From DASWIG01 sp965371445 (GTDB lineage: Bacteria; Acidobacteriota; Thermoanaerobaculia; Multivoradales; J023), in NCBI GenBank assembly GCA_965371445.1, contig CBDUYN010000221.1:1-14953 (forward strand): a stretch of 14,953 nt of DNA, in the 5' to 3' direction. The notes below the pieces were generated by a model. That model did no database searches. It had not been told where the DNA came from and was given only the letters and a program-made list of their open reading frames with translations. Position 1 is the first letter of the stretch; each line of letters opens with the position of its first letter. Positions 1-7,731 of the stretch are shown here, piece by piece. The translations under genes and the position numbers were made by a program.

Positions 1-330
1 GGATCTCGATACGGCGCGTCGGCGGAAGCGCTCGCCAGGGCCTCGTCGCCCCGACGAAGGGCAACGCGGGCGGAAAGCTGCCGAAGGGAAAATGACGCGC
101 CGGGTTGTGCCGCGGAGGAAGGGCTCCAGGCGCTCAGCGAGCCAGCGCAGCTTGTGGTCGTGGAGGGGATTTTGCACGATCCGGACGTCGAAGCTCGGGT
201 TCATCAAGATCTCGCGGGTGAGCGGAATCGGCTCCTGGGTCCCGTCGGGACGGAGACGCAGGGCGATTTCCGGCTCCTCGCGGCGCGCCTCCGGGAGGCT
301 CCCGCGCCGTTCCGGTGTCAGGCTAGCAGC
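1..330 (-). CDS. Unrecognised partial coding region running off the left edge
   Basis: Read on the minus strand, about 330 to 100 is open, with G or C at nearly all third codon positions and a protein-like translation that includes PDGTQEPIPLTREILMNPSF and then DVRIVQNPLHDHKLRWLAER. The same frame is open back to a stop near 436 but has no ATG until position 204 (preceded only by a weak GAG), so the start is uncertain. Below about position 100 the G/C-rich third position shifts by one base and this frame becomes arginine- and serine-rich. A frameshift, a second gene, or a bad contig end would all explain this. No family is recognised. It lies downstream of the methyltransferase in the same direction and could be the next gene of that operon. 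The interval 331-453 shows nothing else. Confidence 0.3.
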
Positions 331-453
331 GCGGCGGCCTTCTGCTTCAGCGCAGCAGACAGGAGGGTAGGGAGCGGATCGGCGCGGGTAAACGCTCCAG
401 AGCAAACAATCCGTGGATAGGGGAGAATGCAGAAATCATCAACCGACCGACCG

Positions 454-1257
454 TCACCCGCCTCGCCGCTTCCTCCAGACCGAGACGTCCTGGAAGTCGT
501 CGAGCCCGCGGGGCTTGAAGAGCTGCCGCTCGTAGAGCTCGCCCCAGGCCGAGGCGAGGTACTCCTCGGTGTGAAAGGCGCCGTCGTCGTTAAAGCGTCC
601 GTGGCCGGGGGAGAAGAGGAAGCCTCTCGCCTGAAGCTTACGGTGCTCGTCCTCGCTCAGGTCCGGACGCATGAAGGTCAGCTCCGGCGAGTGGGTGGAG
701 GCCAGCAGGACCCCGCCCGGACGCAGGATGCGTCGCAGCTCCCGCAGCCAGGCGAGCTGCGGCTCCTCGTCGAGGTGGGTGAAGACCGAGACGGCGACGA
801 CGACGTCGAAAGTGTCGTCCTCGAAGGGCAGGGGTGGACGCGTCGGCGAGACCAGGAAACGTCCGTCGAGCCGTTCGGCGCACCAGGCGACGCCAAGCTC
901 GTCGGGATCGACGCCGACCAGCTCGTCGAGCTCGGCGAAGGCGAGGAGCGCCCGGGCGACGCGGCCGCAGCCGCAGCCGAAGTCGAGCCAGCGTCCTCCC
1001 CGGGGGGCGCCGGCCTCTTCGAGCCGGCCGAGGATCGAATGGGCGAGCTCACGTCCGACCCGGACGAGCTCGCGGCGCGAGGAGCTGCGGGCCACCCGCG
1101 CGCGGAGCGCCGCCGGGGGGACGGGCTGTCCGTCCTCCCGGCGGTCGAGGAGGTCGGGCCATGCGTCCCTCAGACGGTGCGGGAAGTCCGAGACGATGCG
1201 CCGGATCGCGGCCCGGTGCCGTCCCGGGACCGCGGTCCTGTAGAGGCGTCGCAGCAC
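454..1257 (-). CDS. Class I SAM-dependent methyltransferase (Methyltransf_11-like)
   Basis: This 267-residue protein has a class I SAM-binding fold. Motif I is LDFGCGCGR (about residues 91-99), with a glycine-rich loop that binds the methyl donor. Next comes an acidic strand end VGVDPDE (114-120), then PFEDDTFDVVVAVSVFTHLD (143-162) and the post-III segment LRRILRPGGVLLAS (173-186). The pattern matches Methyltransf_11/25 enzymes, which use small-molecule, lipid or sugar acceptors. Nothing visible identifies the substrate. There is no signal peptide, so it is probably cytoplasmic. The start is GTG at 1257, with GAGGGG 9 nt upstream that lies inside the end of the preceding gene. Only 3 nt separate it from the stop of the PqqB-like gene, so the two are almost certainly co-transcribed and coupled. 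The alkaline N-terminal 60 residues are unassigned. Confidence 0.85.
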   Translation of the reverse strand: MLRRLYRTAVPGRHRAAIRRIVSDFPHRLRDAWPDLLDRREDGQPVPPAALRARVARSSSRRELVRVGRELAHSILGRLEEAGAPRGGRWLDFGCGCGRVARALLAFAELDELVGVDPDELGVAWCAERLDGRFLVSPTRPPLPFEDDTFDVVVAVSVFTHLDEEPQLAWLRELRRILRPGGVLLASTHSPELTFMRPDLSEDEHRKLQARGFLFSPGHGRFNDDGAFHTEEYLASAWGELYERQLFKPRGLDDFQDVSVWRKRRGG

Positions 1258-1260
1258 GTC

Positions 1261-2217
1261 TTAGAGCCCCTCGCGCTCGAGCTCGCGGGCGAGGCCGAAG
1301 CCTGCCTCCTCGATCGTCCGCCGGGCGGCGCTGCCGTCGATAATCGCCGGGTTGGTACGGTTCAGGTGAATGAAGCGGACCTTGCGCCGCTCGTCTTCAG
1401 GAAGCGCGGCGAAGCGCTCCATCGACTCGCGGATGAAGGGGTGGGGGATGAGCGCCATATCGCGTCCCGGGATCTCGCCGTTCTCATAAAACGAGCCGTC
1501 GAGGTAGGCGACGTCGACGCGGGCGATCCAGTCCTCGATGCGTTCGCCGGCTTCCTCCCAGCGTTCCCATTTGTCGATGTCGGGCAGGAAGAGGACCGAG
1601 CGGCGCGGGCCGCGGATCACGAAACCCACGGTCTCCGAGTACTCGTCGCGGTGGGGCACGGCGACCGGTGTCAAGGTGAGCCGGTCGTTCAGCCGTACTT
1701 CCCGGCGGTCGGCGAGCGGCCGCAGGACGATGTTCCCGAGCTCGACGAGCTGTCCCCAGGGACCGTTCTCGCGCAGAAAGGCCGCCATGCGGGGCATGGC
1801 GTGAATCGGTACCCGCCGGGCGCCGATCGCTTCGCGGCCGAGGTGCATGAGGCCGGTGTAGTGGCCGATGTGGGCGTGGGTCAGGAAGATTCCGTCGAGG
1901 CCGGGGCGTCCCTCGTGGGGGGCGATCACGTCGAGGCGGTGGAGCTGGACCTTGAAGTCGGGCGTCGCCTCGACGAGCCAACGCTCGGAGCTTCGCGGGT
2001 CGACGACGGCGATCGACGCCGCGTGACGGCGCAACGCCGGGTCGTCCCAGGCGGGGCTCTCCTTGGTCCCCGCCTGCGGGTAGCCGGCGTCCTGGCCGAT
2101 GCCGAGGACGACGACGTAGGGCGCTGTCTTCGCCGCTTCCGGCTGCGCGCCGGTGGAGGCGACGGGAGCGGCCAGGAGGACGGCGGCGGTGGTCGAGATG
2201 CGAAAGCAATCGTGCAT
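1261..2217 (-). CDS. Exported PqqB-like metallo-beta-lactamase-fold protein
   Basis: This 318-residue protein has a hydrophobic N-terminus (STTAAVLLAAPVASTGAQ, about 8-25) that looks like a cleavable signal peptide. The body resembles the PqqB branch of the metallo-beta-lactamase fold: VVLGIGQDAGYPQ (36-48), the metal-site loop THAHIGHYTGL (113-123), VAVPHRDEYSETVGF (185-199), LPDID (211-215) and HLNRTNP (284-290). The canonical HxHxDH is changed to HAHIGH, with Gly at the Asp position. PqqB itself also departs from the canonical site, so this may be normal for the subfamily. PqqB acts in cytoplasmic PQQ synthesis, but no other pqq gene is in this window and this copy looks exported, so a true PQQ role is doubtful. 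The ATG at 2217 has AAAGGAG 9 nt upstream. It is 72 nt downstream of the caspase gene and 3 nt upstream of the methyltransferase. Confidence 0.8.
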   Translation of the reverse strand: MHDCFRISTTAAVLLAAPVASTGAQPEAAKTAPYVVVLGIGQDAGYPQAGTKESPAWDDPALRRHAASIAVVDPRSSERWLVEATPDFKVQLHRLDVIAPHEGRPGLDGIFLTHAHIGHYTGLMHLGREAIGARRVPIHAMPRMAAFLRENGPWGQLVELGNIVLRPLADRREVRLNDRLTLTPVAVPHRDEYSETVGFVIRGPRRSVLFLPDIDKWERWEEAGERIEDWIARVDVAYLDGSFYENGEIPGRDMALIPHPFIRESMERFAALPEDERRKVRFIHLNRTNPAIIDGSAARRTIEEAGFGLARELEREGL

Positions 2218-2289
2218 GAGGGGGGCTCCTTTGGCCTCGTGGGTCTCGGTCGTCGCCCCAAGACTAACCCCTTTTAAAAAATTGGAGAT
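2218..2289 (-). other. Intergenic spacer with AT-rich patch
   Basis: This 72 bp gap lies between the caspase stop and the PqqB-like start. It includes an A/T run (2272-2285) that stands out in this GC-rich sequence. On the minus strand it reads AATTTTTTAAAAGGGG. There is no GC-rich stem, so it does not look like an intrinsic terminator. It could carry an internal promoter or UP-like element for the last two genes, but no convincing -35/-10 pair is visible. Confidence 0.25.
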
Positions 2290-4323
2290 TCATGGGAAAA
2301 CTCGCCGTCCGCGCAGGAGAAACGATCGCGTGACGGCCGTCCATCTCTCGTCCTCCGTGGAGCGGACCGGACGCGGATCCCGCCGGCCGCTGCCGGTACA
2401 GGCCAGCCTCAAGAGCTCGTCCAGGGGGTCGCCGCGCGGCGTGGCCGGGACTGGGCCGCCGCGTACCCCGGCCTGGACCAAGGCCGTGAAGTCCGCTGCG
2501 TGAGTGGTGGCGAAGACCTTGACGTATTCGTTCCCTACGGCCTCGCCCCGGGCGGTGGGCGGCAGCTCCGCCGGGACGTAGAGCTCCTGCTCCTCGCCGG
2601 GCTTCATGGCGACGCGCAGGGTGTGCTCGGGCGCGACGACCTCGTGGCCGCCGGGCGGAGGATGAAGGAGATGGATGCGTGCGGTGAGGCCCAGATCGAG
2701 GACGGTGACGTAGAGCGGCGACGGCGAGGAGTTGGTGATCTCGACGCCGAGCCGGTCACCTTCCTCGTAAACCGCCCGGCCGCCTGGGTCCCCCGCTTCC
2801 GCATCCTGCCAATCGCCGCCGGGACGCCGCCGTTTCAATTTCACGCGGAGCCTTCCGGCGAGCGGATTCTCCGGCTCATGGTCTTCGAGGCCGAGCACGA
2901 AGCGGTGACGCGCCAGCGTCTCGAGGTTCTCCAGCAAGCGGTCGACGCCGTCCGTGGAGACCGACGCGATCAGCGGCATGGCCAGCTCGCCGTCTTCGCC
3001 CACCACCGCCCACGTCGGCGCGGTGACGGCGCCGAGCTGCGGCACGGGGGCCGTCGCCGGCTCCGCCGCCGTCCGCGGCGCGACGGCGTAGACGCTCATC
3101 CGCGCCGCCTCGCCGGCGCCGGCAAGCCCTAGGAGCGGCGAGGCGTCGATCCGGCTCGCGAGCTCGTCGAGCTCGCCGTCGCCGGCGAGTTGCACGGCGA
3201 AGCGGAAATCGCCGTAGCAGTGAGCGTGCTCGATCGCCCGGAAGCCTTCACCGACGGCCTCGCGCTCCTCGACGACCTCGGCGTCCGCCGTCACCGCCCG
3301 CACGGCCGTGACCCGCACCAGGCCCGAGCGCGCTTCGCCGTCGTCCACCTGCTTGGTGCCCGGTGGATGGACGGCCCATTCCGAGCCGGCGGTCAAGCCG
3401 TGCGCCGCGCCGCCGCCGAGGGTGACGAGGTCGTCCCGCCGGCCGCGGATCGGCAGGAAGAGCATCGTCCGCAGCTCCCGCCGGCCGAAGAGCTGGCGGT
3501 CGCGCGCGCCTTCGAGCTGCGGGTGCTGCTGCGGGTAGAGCGCCGTCACCTTCGGGCCGACACGTTCGAAGAGGTCGCGGTAGCTCGGGTCCGGCCCGAG
3601 CGGACGGCGCAGCTCCTGGCAGAGATAGAAGGTCAAGGCGCCGTGCCGGGGCTCCGACTTGCTCTCGAAGGCCCGCTCCGCGGCGTCGCAGGCGGCGATC
3701 AGGACATAGCGCTCGCTGAGCGGCAGCCAGCCGCTCGGTCCGACCTCGCGCGCCGCGGCGCGGCCGCCGGCGATCGGCGACGGCGGCAGCTCGGCGGCCG
3801 GCCGTTCGTCCGCCGGCAAGAAGCGAGCGGGCGCGCCAAAGGGATCGCGGGCGATGCTGCCCGAATGGCAGGAGTCGAAGATCAAGGTGACGTACGGCGT
3901 CCTGGCGCTCATCTCGAGGAGCCAGGCGTGGATCTCGTCGTCGGTGACGTCGCGGCAGTCGGGCCCGGTCGAGCGGACGCCGTCGTAGGGCACCAGGGTC
4001 TCGTCCTTGCCGCTCGCCTTGTCGCCCTCGCGGTCGGCGATCCTCGAGCCGTGGCCGCTGTAGTGGACGACGACCTCGTCGCCGGCGCCGGCGCGCTCGA
4101 GCAGGCCGCGCAAGGCGGCGAGGACGCCGTCGCGGGTCGCCTCGCCGTTGCGCAGCAGGCGGACGTCGCCCGGCGCGAAGCCGAGGTCCCCGATCAGCAC
4201 GCTCGCCATCAGCTCGACGTCGTTGACGCAGCCGGCGAGCTGGGCCTGGGCGCCGAAGAAGGGATACTCGTCGATGCCGATCAGCAGGGCGTGGCGCCGA
4301 GCTCGGTCCGCAGCTGTAGTCAT
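2290..4323 (-). CDS. Caspase-like (C14) peptidase with DUF4384-like C-terminal domain
   Basis: This 677-residue protein begins with a caspase p20-like domain (about 10-285). RHALLIGIDEYP (10-21) is the first strand, VVVHYSGHGSRIAD (84-97) carries catalytic His91, and VTLIFDSCHSG (145-155) carries catalytic Cys152. An acidic DxxD-rich loop and QHPQLEGARDRQLFG (266-280) complete the fold. Metacaspase-type enzymes usually cut after Arg or Lys. This is family knowledge, not seen here. The middle (about 285-490) is unassigned. Around 525-640 a DUF4384-like beta domain is suggested by YEEGDRLGVEITNSSPSPLY, a segment ending HLLHPPPGG and EYVKVFATTHAADF. No signal peptide or membrane segment is seen, so it is probably cytoplasmic. 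The ATG at 4323 starts 5 nt after the stop of the 59-residue gene with only a short G-run before it, so translation is likely coupled to that gene. Confidence 0.9.
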   Translation of the reverse strand: MTTAADRARRHALLIGIDEYPFFGAQAQLAGCVNDVELMASVLIGDLGFAPGDVRLLRNGEATRDGVLAALRGLLERAGAGDEVVVHYSGHGSRIADREGDKASGKDETLVPYDGVRSTGPDCRDVTDDEIHAWLLEMSARTPYVTLIFDSCHSGSIARDPFGAPARFLPADERPAAELPPSPIAGGRAAAREVGPSGWLPLSERYVLIAACDAAERAFESKSEPRHGALTFYLCQELRRPLGPDPSYRDLFERVGPKVTALYPQQHPQLEGARDRQLFGRRELRTMLFLPIRGRRDDLVTLGGGAAHGLTAGSEWAVHPPGTKQVDDGEARSGLVRVTAVRAVTADAEVVEEREAVGEGFRAIEHAHCYGDFRFAVQLAGDGELDELASRIDASPLLGLAGAGEAARMSVYAVAPRTAAEPATAPVPQLGAVTAPTWAVVGEDGELAMPLIASVSTDGVDRLLENLETLARHRFVLGLEDHEPENPLAGRLRVKLKRRRPGGDWQDAEAGDPGGRAVYEEGDRLGVEITNSSPSPLYVTVLDLGLTARIHLLHPPPGGHEVVAPEHTLRVAMKPGEEQELYVPAELPPTARGEAVGNEYVKVFATTHAADFTALVQAGVRGGPVPATPRGDPLDELLRLACTGSGRRDPRPVRSTEDERWTAVTRSFLLRGRRVFP

Positions 4324-4328
4324 CGCCC

Positions 4329-4508
4329 CTAACGCGCGGACTTGCCGCTGGTCTTCTCGTCCCGGTCCGGGTCGGTGCCGCTGCGGGCGGTGCCGCCGGC
4401 GGGCTCTGCGTCGCGTTCGACGCCCTTGCCGTCGGTCTTGGGGTCGCGCTCGGGCTCGCTGCCGCCGCGGGGCGTCCCGGCTCCTGGTTTCGCTGTGGTG
4501 TCGCTCAT
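4329..4508 (-). CDS. Small 59-residue hydrophilic repeat protein of unknown function
   Basis: A short frame reads MSDTTAKPGAGTPRGGSEPE and ends in DEKTSGKSAR. The start is well supported: ATG at 4508 is preceded by AAAGGAG with an 8 nt spacer, the clearest ribosome binding site in this operon. The stop TAG lies 5 nt before the caspase start. Nearly every third codon position is G or C. The protein has no cysteine and no membrane segment, and it is rich in G, D, K, R, T and E, so it is probably disordered. Two imperfect copies of a unit are visible: EPERDPKTDGKG (18-29) and DPDRDEKTSGKS (46-57). No family is recognised. Its place between a CHAT gene and a caspase gene makes it a candidate substrate, inhibitor or adaptor, or simply a translational lead-in for the caspase. 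These roles are inference. Confidence 0.7.
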   Translation of the reverse strand: MSDTTAKPGAGTPRGGSEPERDPKTDGKGVERDAEPAGGTARSGTDPDRDEKTSGKSAR

Positions 4509-4571
4509 CTCGTTTTCTCCTTTCGTCGTTTCGTTGTTAAAGACACTTCAGGGGGAGGAAGGTTCAGCGGC

Positions 4572-7500
4572 TCAACGCCACTCTCCCTCGACGATGAAGG
4601 CCGCCCAGTAGTAGGGCGCCTGGTACCGCGGCTCGTCGAGCAAGCCCAGCTGGGCGGCGCGCAGGGCCGCCGCCGGTGGCGTATGGCGGCGCAGGACGCC
4701 GCGGTAAAAACGTTCCATGAGCTCCGCCGTGCCGTCGTCGTCGACGTCCCACAGGCTCACCACCACCCGCGTTGCGCCGGCGTAGAGGAAGCCGCGGGTC
4801 AGCCCGATCAGGCCCTCGCCCGGCAGCGCTTGGCCCATCGCCGTACGGCAGGCGCTGAGCACCACCAGGTCGGCCGGCAGGTGGAGGCCGTAGATCTCGT
4901 GCAGGCGGAGGAAGCCGTCGCGCGGCCGGCCGGCTTCGTCGTAGAGCGACAGCACCAGGCCGGAAAGCTCCGGGTGGTCGTCGTATGCCTGGCTGTGGGT
5001 GGCGAAATGCAGGACGCGATAGCGGCTCAGGTCGCCGCCGGTGACCGTCTCGCGGCTGGCCGCGAAGCCCAGGGCAGCGCGGCTTTCCGACGGTGTCGTA
5101 AGGGCCAGCAGGGTCTCGGCCTCGCGCCGCGTCGCCGGCAGGCGGGCGAAGGCGTCGTCGCCGCCGGCCTGGGCGGTGCCGTCGAGGCGTGGATCGTTGG
5201 CCTCGAAGACCGGATCGGCGACCACCGCCAGCGCCAGCGGAGCCGGCCGCCGTCGCTCGTGGCGGCGGCGCAACGCCGCCAGAGACGACGCCGACGGCAG
5301 GTAGACGATCTCGTGGGCGGTGATCAGCGGCGCGTCGGTGCCGGGAATCGTCAGGGCGGCGAAGGGGATGGAGCGCAGGGCGCCGTCGGCCACCACCGCC
5401 AGCCGCCGGCCGTCCAGGCGGTCGGCGACGGGGGCCAGCAGAAGCTGCCCCAGGGCCTGAGCCGCCAGTCCCGCCTGCCGGCGGCCGGAGCGTTTGTGGG
5501 ACGTCGTCAGGGCGTTGCGAAAGTGCGCCGCCGCGGCCACGATCCGCGGCCGGGGAGGCAGCTCGTGGGTGGAGAGGCTGTCGCGGCCGATCAGGGCCAG
5601 ACGGCTGCGTTCCTCCCCGAGGTCGTAGATCAGCAGCAGGGTGTCCTCGTCGAGCACCTGCCGCTGGATCTCCTCCAGGGTCAGGGGGTCGGCGGGCGGC
5701 TCGTCGCCGCTCTCCGCGGCGATCGTCCGGGCGCGGGTGCGGAGCTTCTCCTGCTCGAGCAGCAGGGCGCGCAGCTCGGCCGCGACCGCCTCCACCTCCC
5801 GCGGCGCCGCGCCGCGTCGACGCAGCTCGCGGCGTTGCAGCTCGCGTTCGTTGACGCGCCTGCCCAGCAGCTCGGCCTCTTCCGTCAGCCGGACGCTTTC
5901 CAGCCGGCGCCGGCCGTGGGCTTCGGCCAGCATGTCCAGCAGGCTGCGGACCCGGCCGCGCTCCGCCGCGTCGACGGCCAGGGCGTCGAAGCCGGTCGCC
6001 GGCTCCCGTCGGTGGAGCTCCGTCAGCAGGTCGACGCGGAGGGCGTAATAGTCGTGGACCGACGCCAGGTAGGAGGTGCGCAGCCCGGTGCTGCGCGACG
6101 CGGCGCGCACCGACTCGACGATCGCCAGCGCCTCTTCGACGGCGGCGAGGGCGGCCCGCGGCCGGCCCTGGCGGCGTTCGGCCCGGGCCCTCTGGTAATG
6201 GCTGTAGGCCTCGCCGCTGCGTTCGCCGGCGTGGCGAAAGACGTCGAGCGCCCTCTCGTGCAGGGCGAGGGCCGCCGCCGCCTCGCCGCGCCGCCGGCGG
6301 AGCTCGCCGAGGTTGTTCAGCACCTGGGCCTCGATGATCGAGTCGCCGAGCTCGCGGGCGGCGGCCAGGGCCTGGTCGTAGGTGGCGGCGGCCTCCTCCG
6401 GCCGGCCCTTTTCGCGCCGCAGGGTGCCCAGCCGGTCGAGGGTGATCGCCTCGCCCCGCCGGCTGCCGGTCGAACGCATCAGCTCTTCGGCGCGGCCGAG
6501 GACCTCGGCGGCGCTCTCGAGCTCGCCGGTGGCGAGGTGGATGCCGCCGATCGCGGTCAGGGCCCAGGCTTCCCCTTCCGGGTCGCGGTCCTGGTAGAGC
6601 GCCAGCGCCCGGCGCAGGTGGTCGAGGGCCTCGGGCAGCTTGTCGAGCAGCACGTAGATCGAGCCGACGTTGTAGAGCGTGGTGGCCGTCGGCCGCTCCC
6701 TGCCGAGCTCCTGCCAGATGGCGAGCGCCTGGTCGTAGCGCAGCAGCGCCTGCCAGGGCTCGCCGGCCACCTTGGCCGCCAGGGCCAGGTTGTTGAGGGC
6801 GGCGGCCTCCTCGTGCCGGTCGCCGAGGCGGCGGGCGATGCCGAGCGCCTCCTCGTAGGAGGCCGTCGCCGCCGCGTCCCCGGCCAGGCGCTGGAGCTTG
6901 CCGAGCTGGTTGAGCAGCGCCGCGTCGGGGCCGCCGAGGGCGTCCGCCAGCTGCCGGGCGCGCCGGTAGCAGCTCAAGGCCTCGGCGATCTCCCCCAGAC
7001 GGTAACGCTGATCGCCGAGGCGGCGCAGGACCAGGGCCTCCTGGTCGGCCTGTGCCGCTTCCCGCCAGAGGTCGAGGGCTTCCTGGAAGGCGTCGGCGGC
7101 GGCGCGCAGGCTGTCGGCTCCCGGCTCACCGGCGAGGGCTTCGGCCTGGTGCACGCGCCGCGCTGCCGCGGCACGACGCCGGTCGCCGGCCGTCGCCGGC
7201 CGCCGCGCCGCCACGACGACCTGGTAGGCACCTGCCGCCGCCGTGCTCCACGGCCGCACCTCCACTCTGTAGGTTCCCGCCGTCTCGGCGACGGCGAAAA
7301 GCGCCTCGGCGCCATGCACACCGGTCGGGCTGTCGACCGCCAGAAGCTCCCGGCCCCGCGGGTCGAGAAGCGACACCACCAGGTCGACGCCGCGTTGCTC
7401 GACCACCAAGTGGAGGAAGTCGCCGGCGTCGAGAGCGAGGCGGTAGCGATGGGTCTCGTCGCCGCTCAGCCGCCGCTCGTGGGGAGGCCCCGGCTCCAGC

Positions 7501-7640
7501 CAAGCTGGCGGACTCTCGCCAGGCGCGCCCTCCTCGCCCGCCGGCGCGCACGCGCAGAGCACGACCCCCATCGCGCCGAGGGCCGGAAGCAGAAGAGAGA
7601 TCACCGACGAAGGGGAGCGTTGCCCCCTCGTTGAGAGCAT
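4572..7640 (-). CDS. Exported lipoprotein with PPC, TPR and CHAT protease domains
   Basis: From ATG 7640 the protein has 1022 residues. This start has GGAG 6 nt upstream. The in-frame ATG at 7706 has no ribosome binding site and would place 22 charged residues before the signal. Residues 10-31 form a lipoprotein signal ending in LCAC, with Cys31 as the likely lipidated residue. Residues about 50-145 resemble a pre-peptidase C-terminal (PPC) beta domain. About 155-515 hold at least seven TPRs with a near-exact 40-residue period (alanine-led starts near 279, 319, 359, 398, 438 and 478). A charged, probably coiled-coil stretch follows at 580-640. The CHAT domain (about 650-1022) has YRVLHFATHSQA with catalytic His882 and DLVVLSACRTAMG with catalytic Cys931. 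CHAT is a caspase/separase-fold cysteine protease. It follows the anti-sigma gene and precedes the small protein and caspase genes. Its partner or substrate is unknown. Confidence 0.92.
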   Translation of the reverse strand: MLSTRGQRSPSSVISLLLPALGAMGVVLCACAPAGEEGAPGESPPAWLEPGPPHERRLSGDETHRYRLALDAGDFLHLVVEQRGVDLVVSLLDPRGRELLAVDSPTGVHGAEALFAVAETAGTYRVEVRPWSTAAAGAYQVVVAARRPATAGDRRRAAAARRVHQAEALAGEPGADSLRAAADAFQEALDLWREAAQADQEALVLRRLGDQRYRLGEIAEALSCYRRARQLADALGGPDAALLNQLGKLQRLAGDAAATASYEEALGIARRLGDRHEEAAALNNLALAAKVAGEPWQALLRYDQALAIWQELGRERPTATTLYNVGSIYVLLDKLPEALDHLRRALALYQDRDPEGEAWALTAIGGIHLATGELESAAEVLGRAEELMRSTGSRRGEAITLDRLGTLRREKGRPEEAAATYDQALAAARELGDSIIEAQVLNNLGELRRRRGEAAAALALHERALDVFRHAGERSGEAYSHYQRARAERRQGRPRAALAAVEEALAIVESVRAASRSTGLRTSYLASVHDYYALRVDLLTELHRREPATGFDALAVDAAERGRVRSLLDMLAEAHGRRRLESVRLTEEAELLGRRVNERELQRRELRRRGAAPREVEAVAAELRALLLEQEKLRTRARTIAAESGDEPPADPLTLEEIQRQVLDEDTLLLIYDLGEERSRLALIGRDSLSTHELPPRPRIVAAAAHFRNALTTSHKRSGRRQAGLAAQALGQLLLAPVADRLDGRRLAVVADGALRSIPFAALTIPGTDAPLITAHEIVYLPSASSLAALRRRHERRRPAPLALAVVADPVFEANDPRLDGTAQAGGDDAFARLPATRREAETLLALTTPSESRAALGFAASRETVTGGDLSRYRVLHFATHSQAYDDHPELSGLVLSLYDEAGRPRDGFLRLHEIYGLHLPADLVVLSACRTAMGQALPGEGLIGLTRGFLYAGATRVVVSLWDVDDDGTAELMERFYRGVLRRHTPPAAALRAAQLGLLDEPRYQAPYYWAAFIVEGEWR

Positions 7641-7731
7641 GTGCGTCTCCGTTCGAGCAGGACGAGCGTGAGGTGGCTCGGCTGAGGATCGCTGAATCGA
7701 GATCATAGCGGAACCGGGGGGCCGGGTGGGC

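Noticed and set aside
427..2277. Plus-strand open frame of 616 codons opposite the methyltransferase and PqqB-like genes
   Set aside because: It is antisense to two genes with clear motifs. Its translation is low in complexity and has no recognisable domain; such long shadows are expected at this GC content.
4683..7634. Plus-strand open frame of 983 codons opposite the CHAT gene
   Set aside because: Glutamine-, arginine- and glycine-rich translation with no domain, while the minus strand carries TPR and CHAT motifs.
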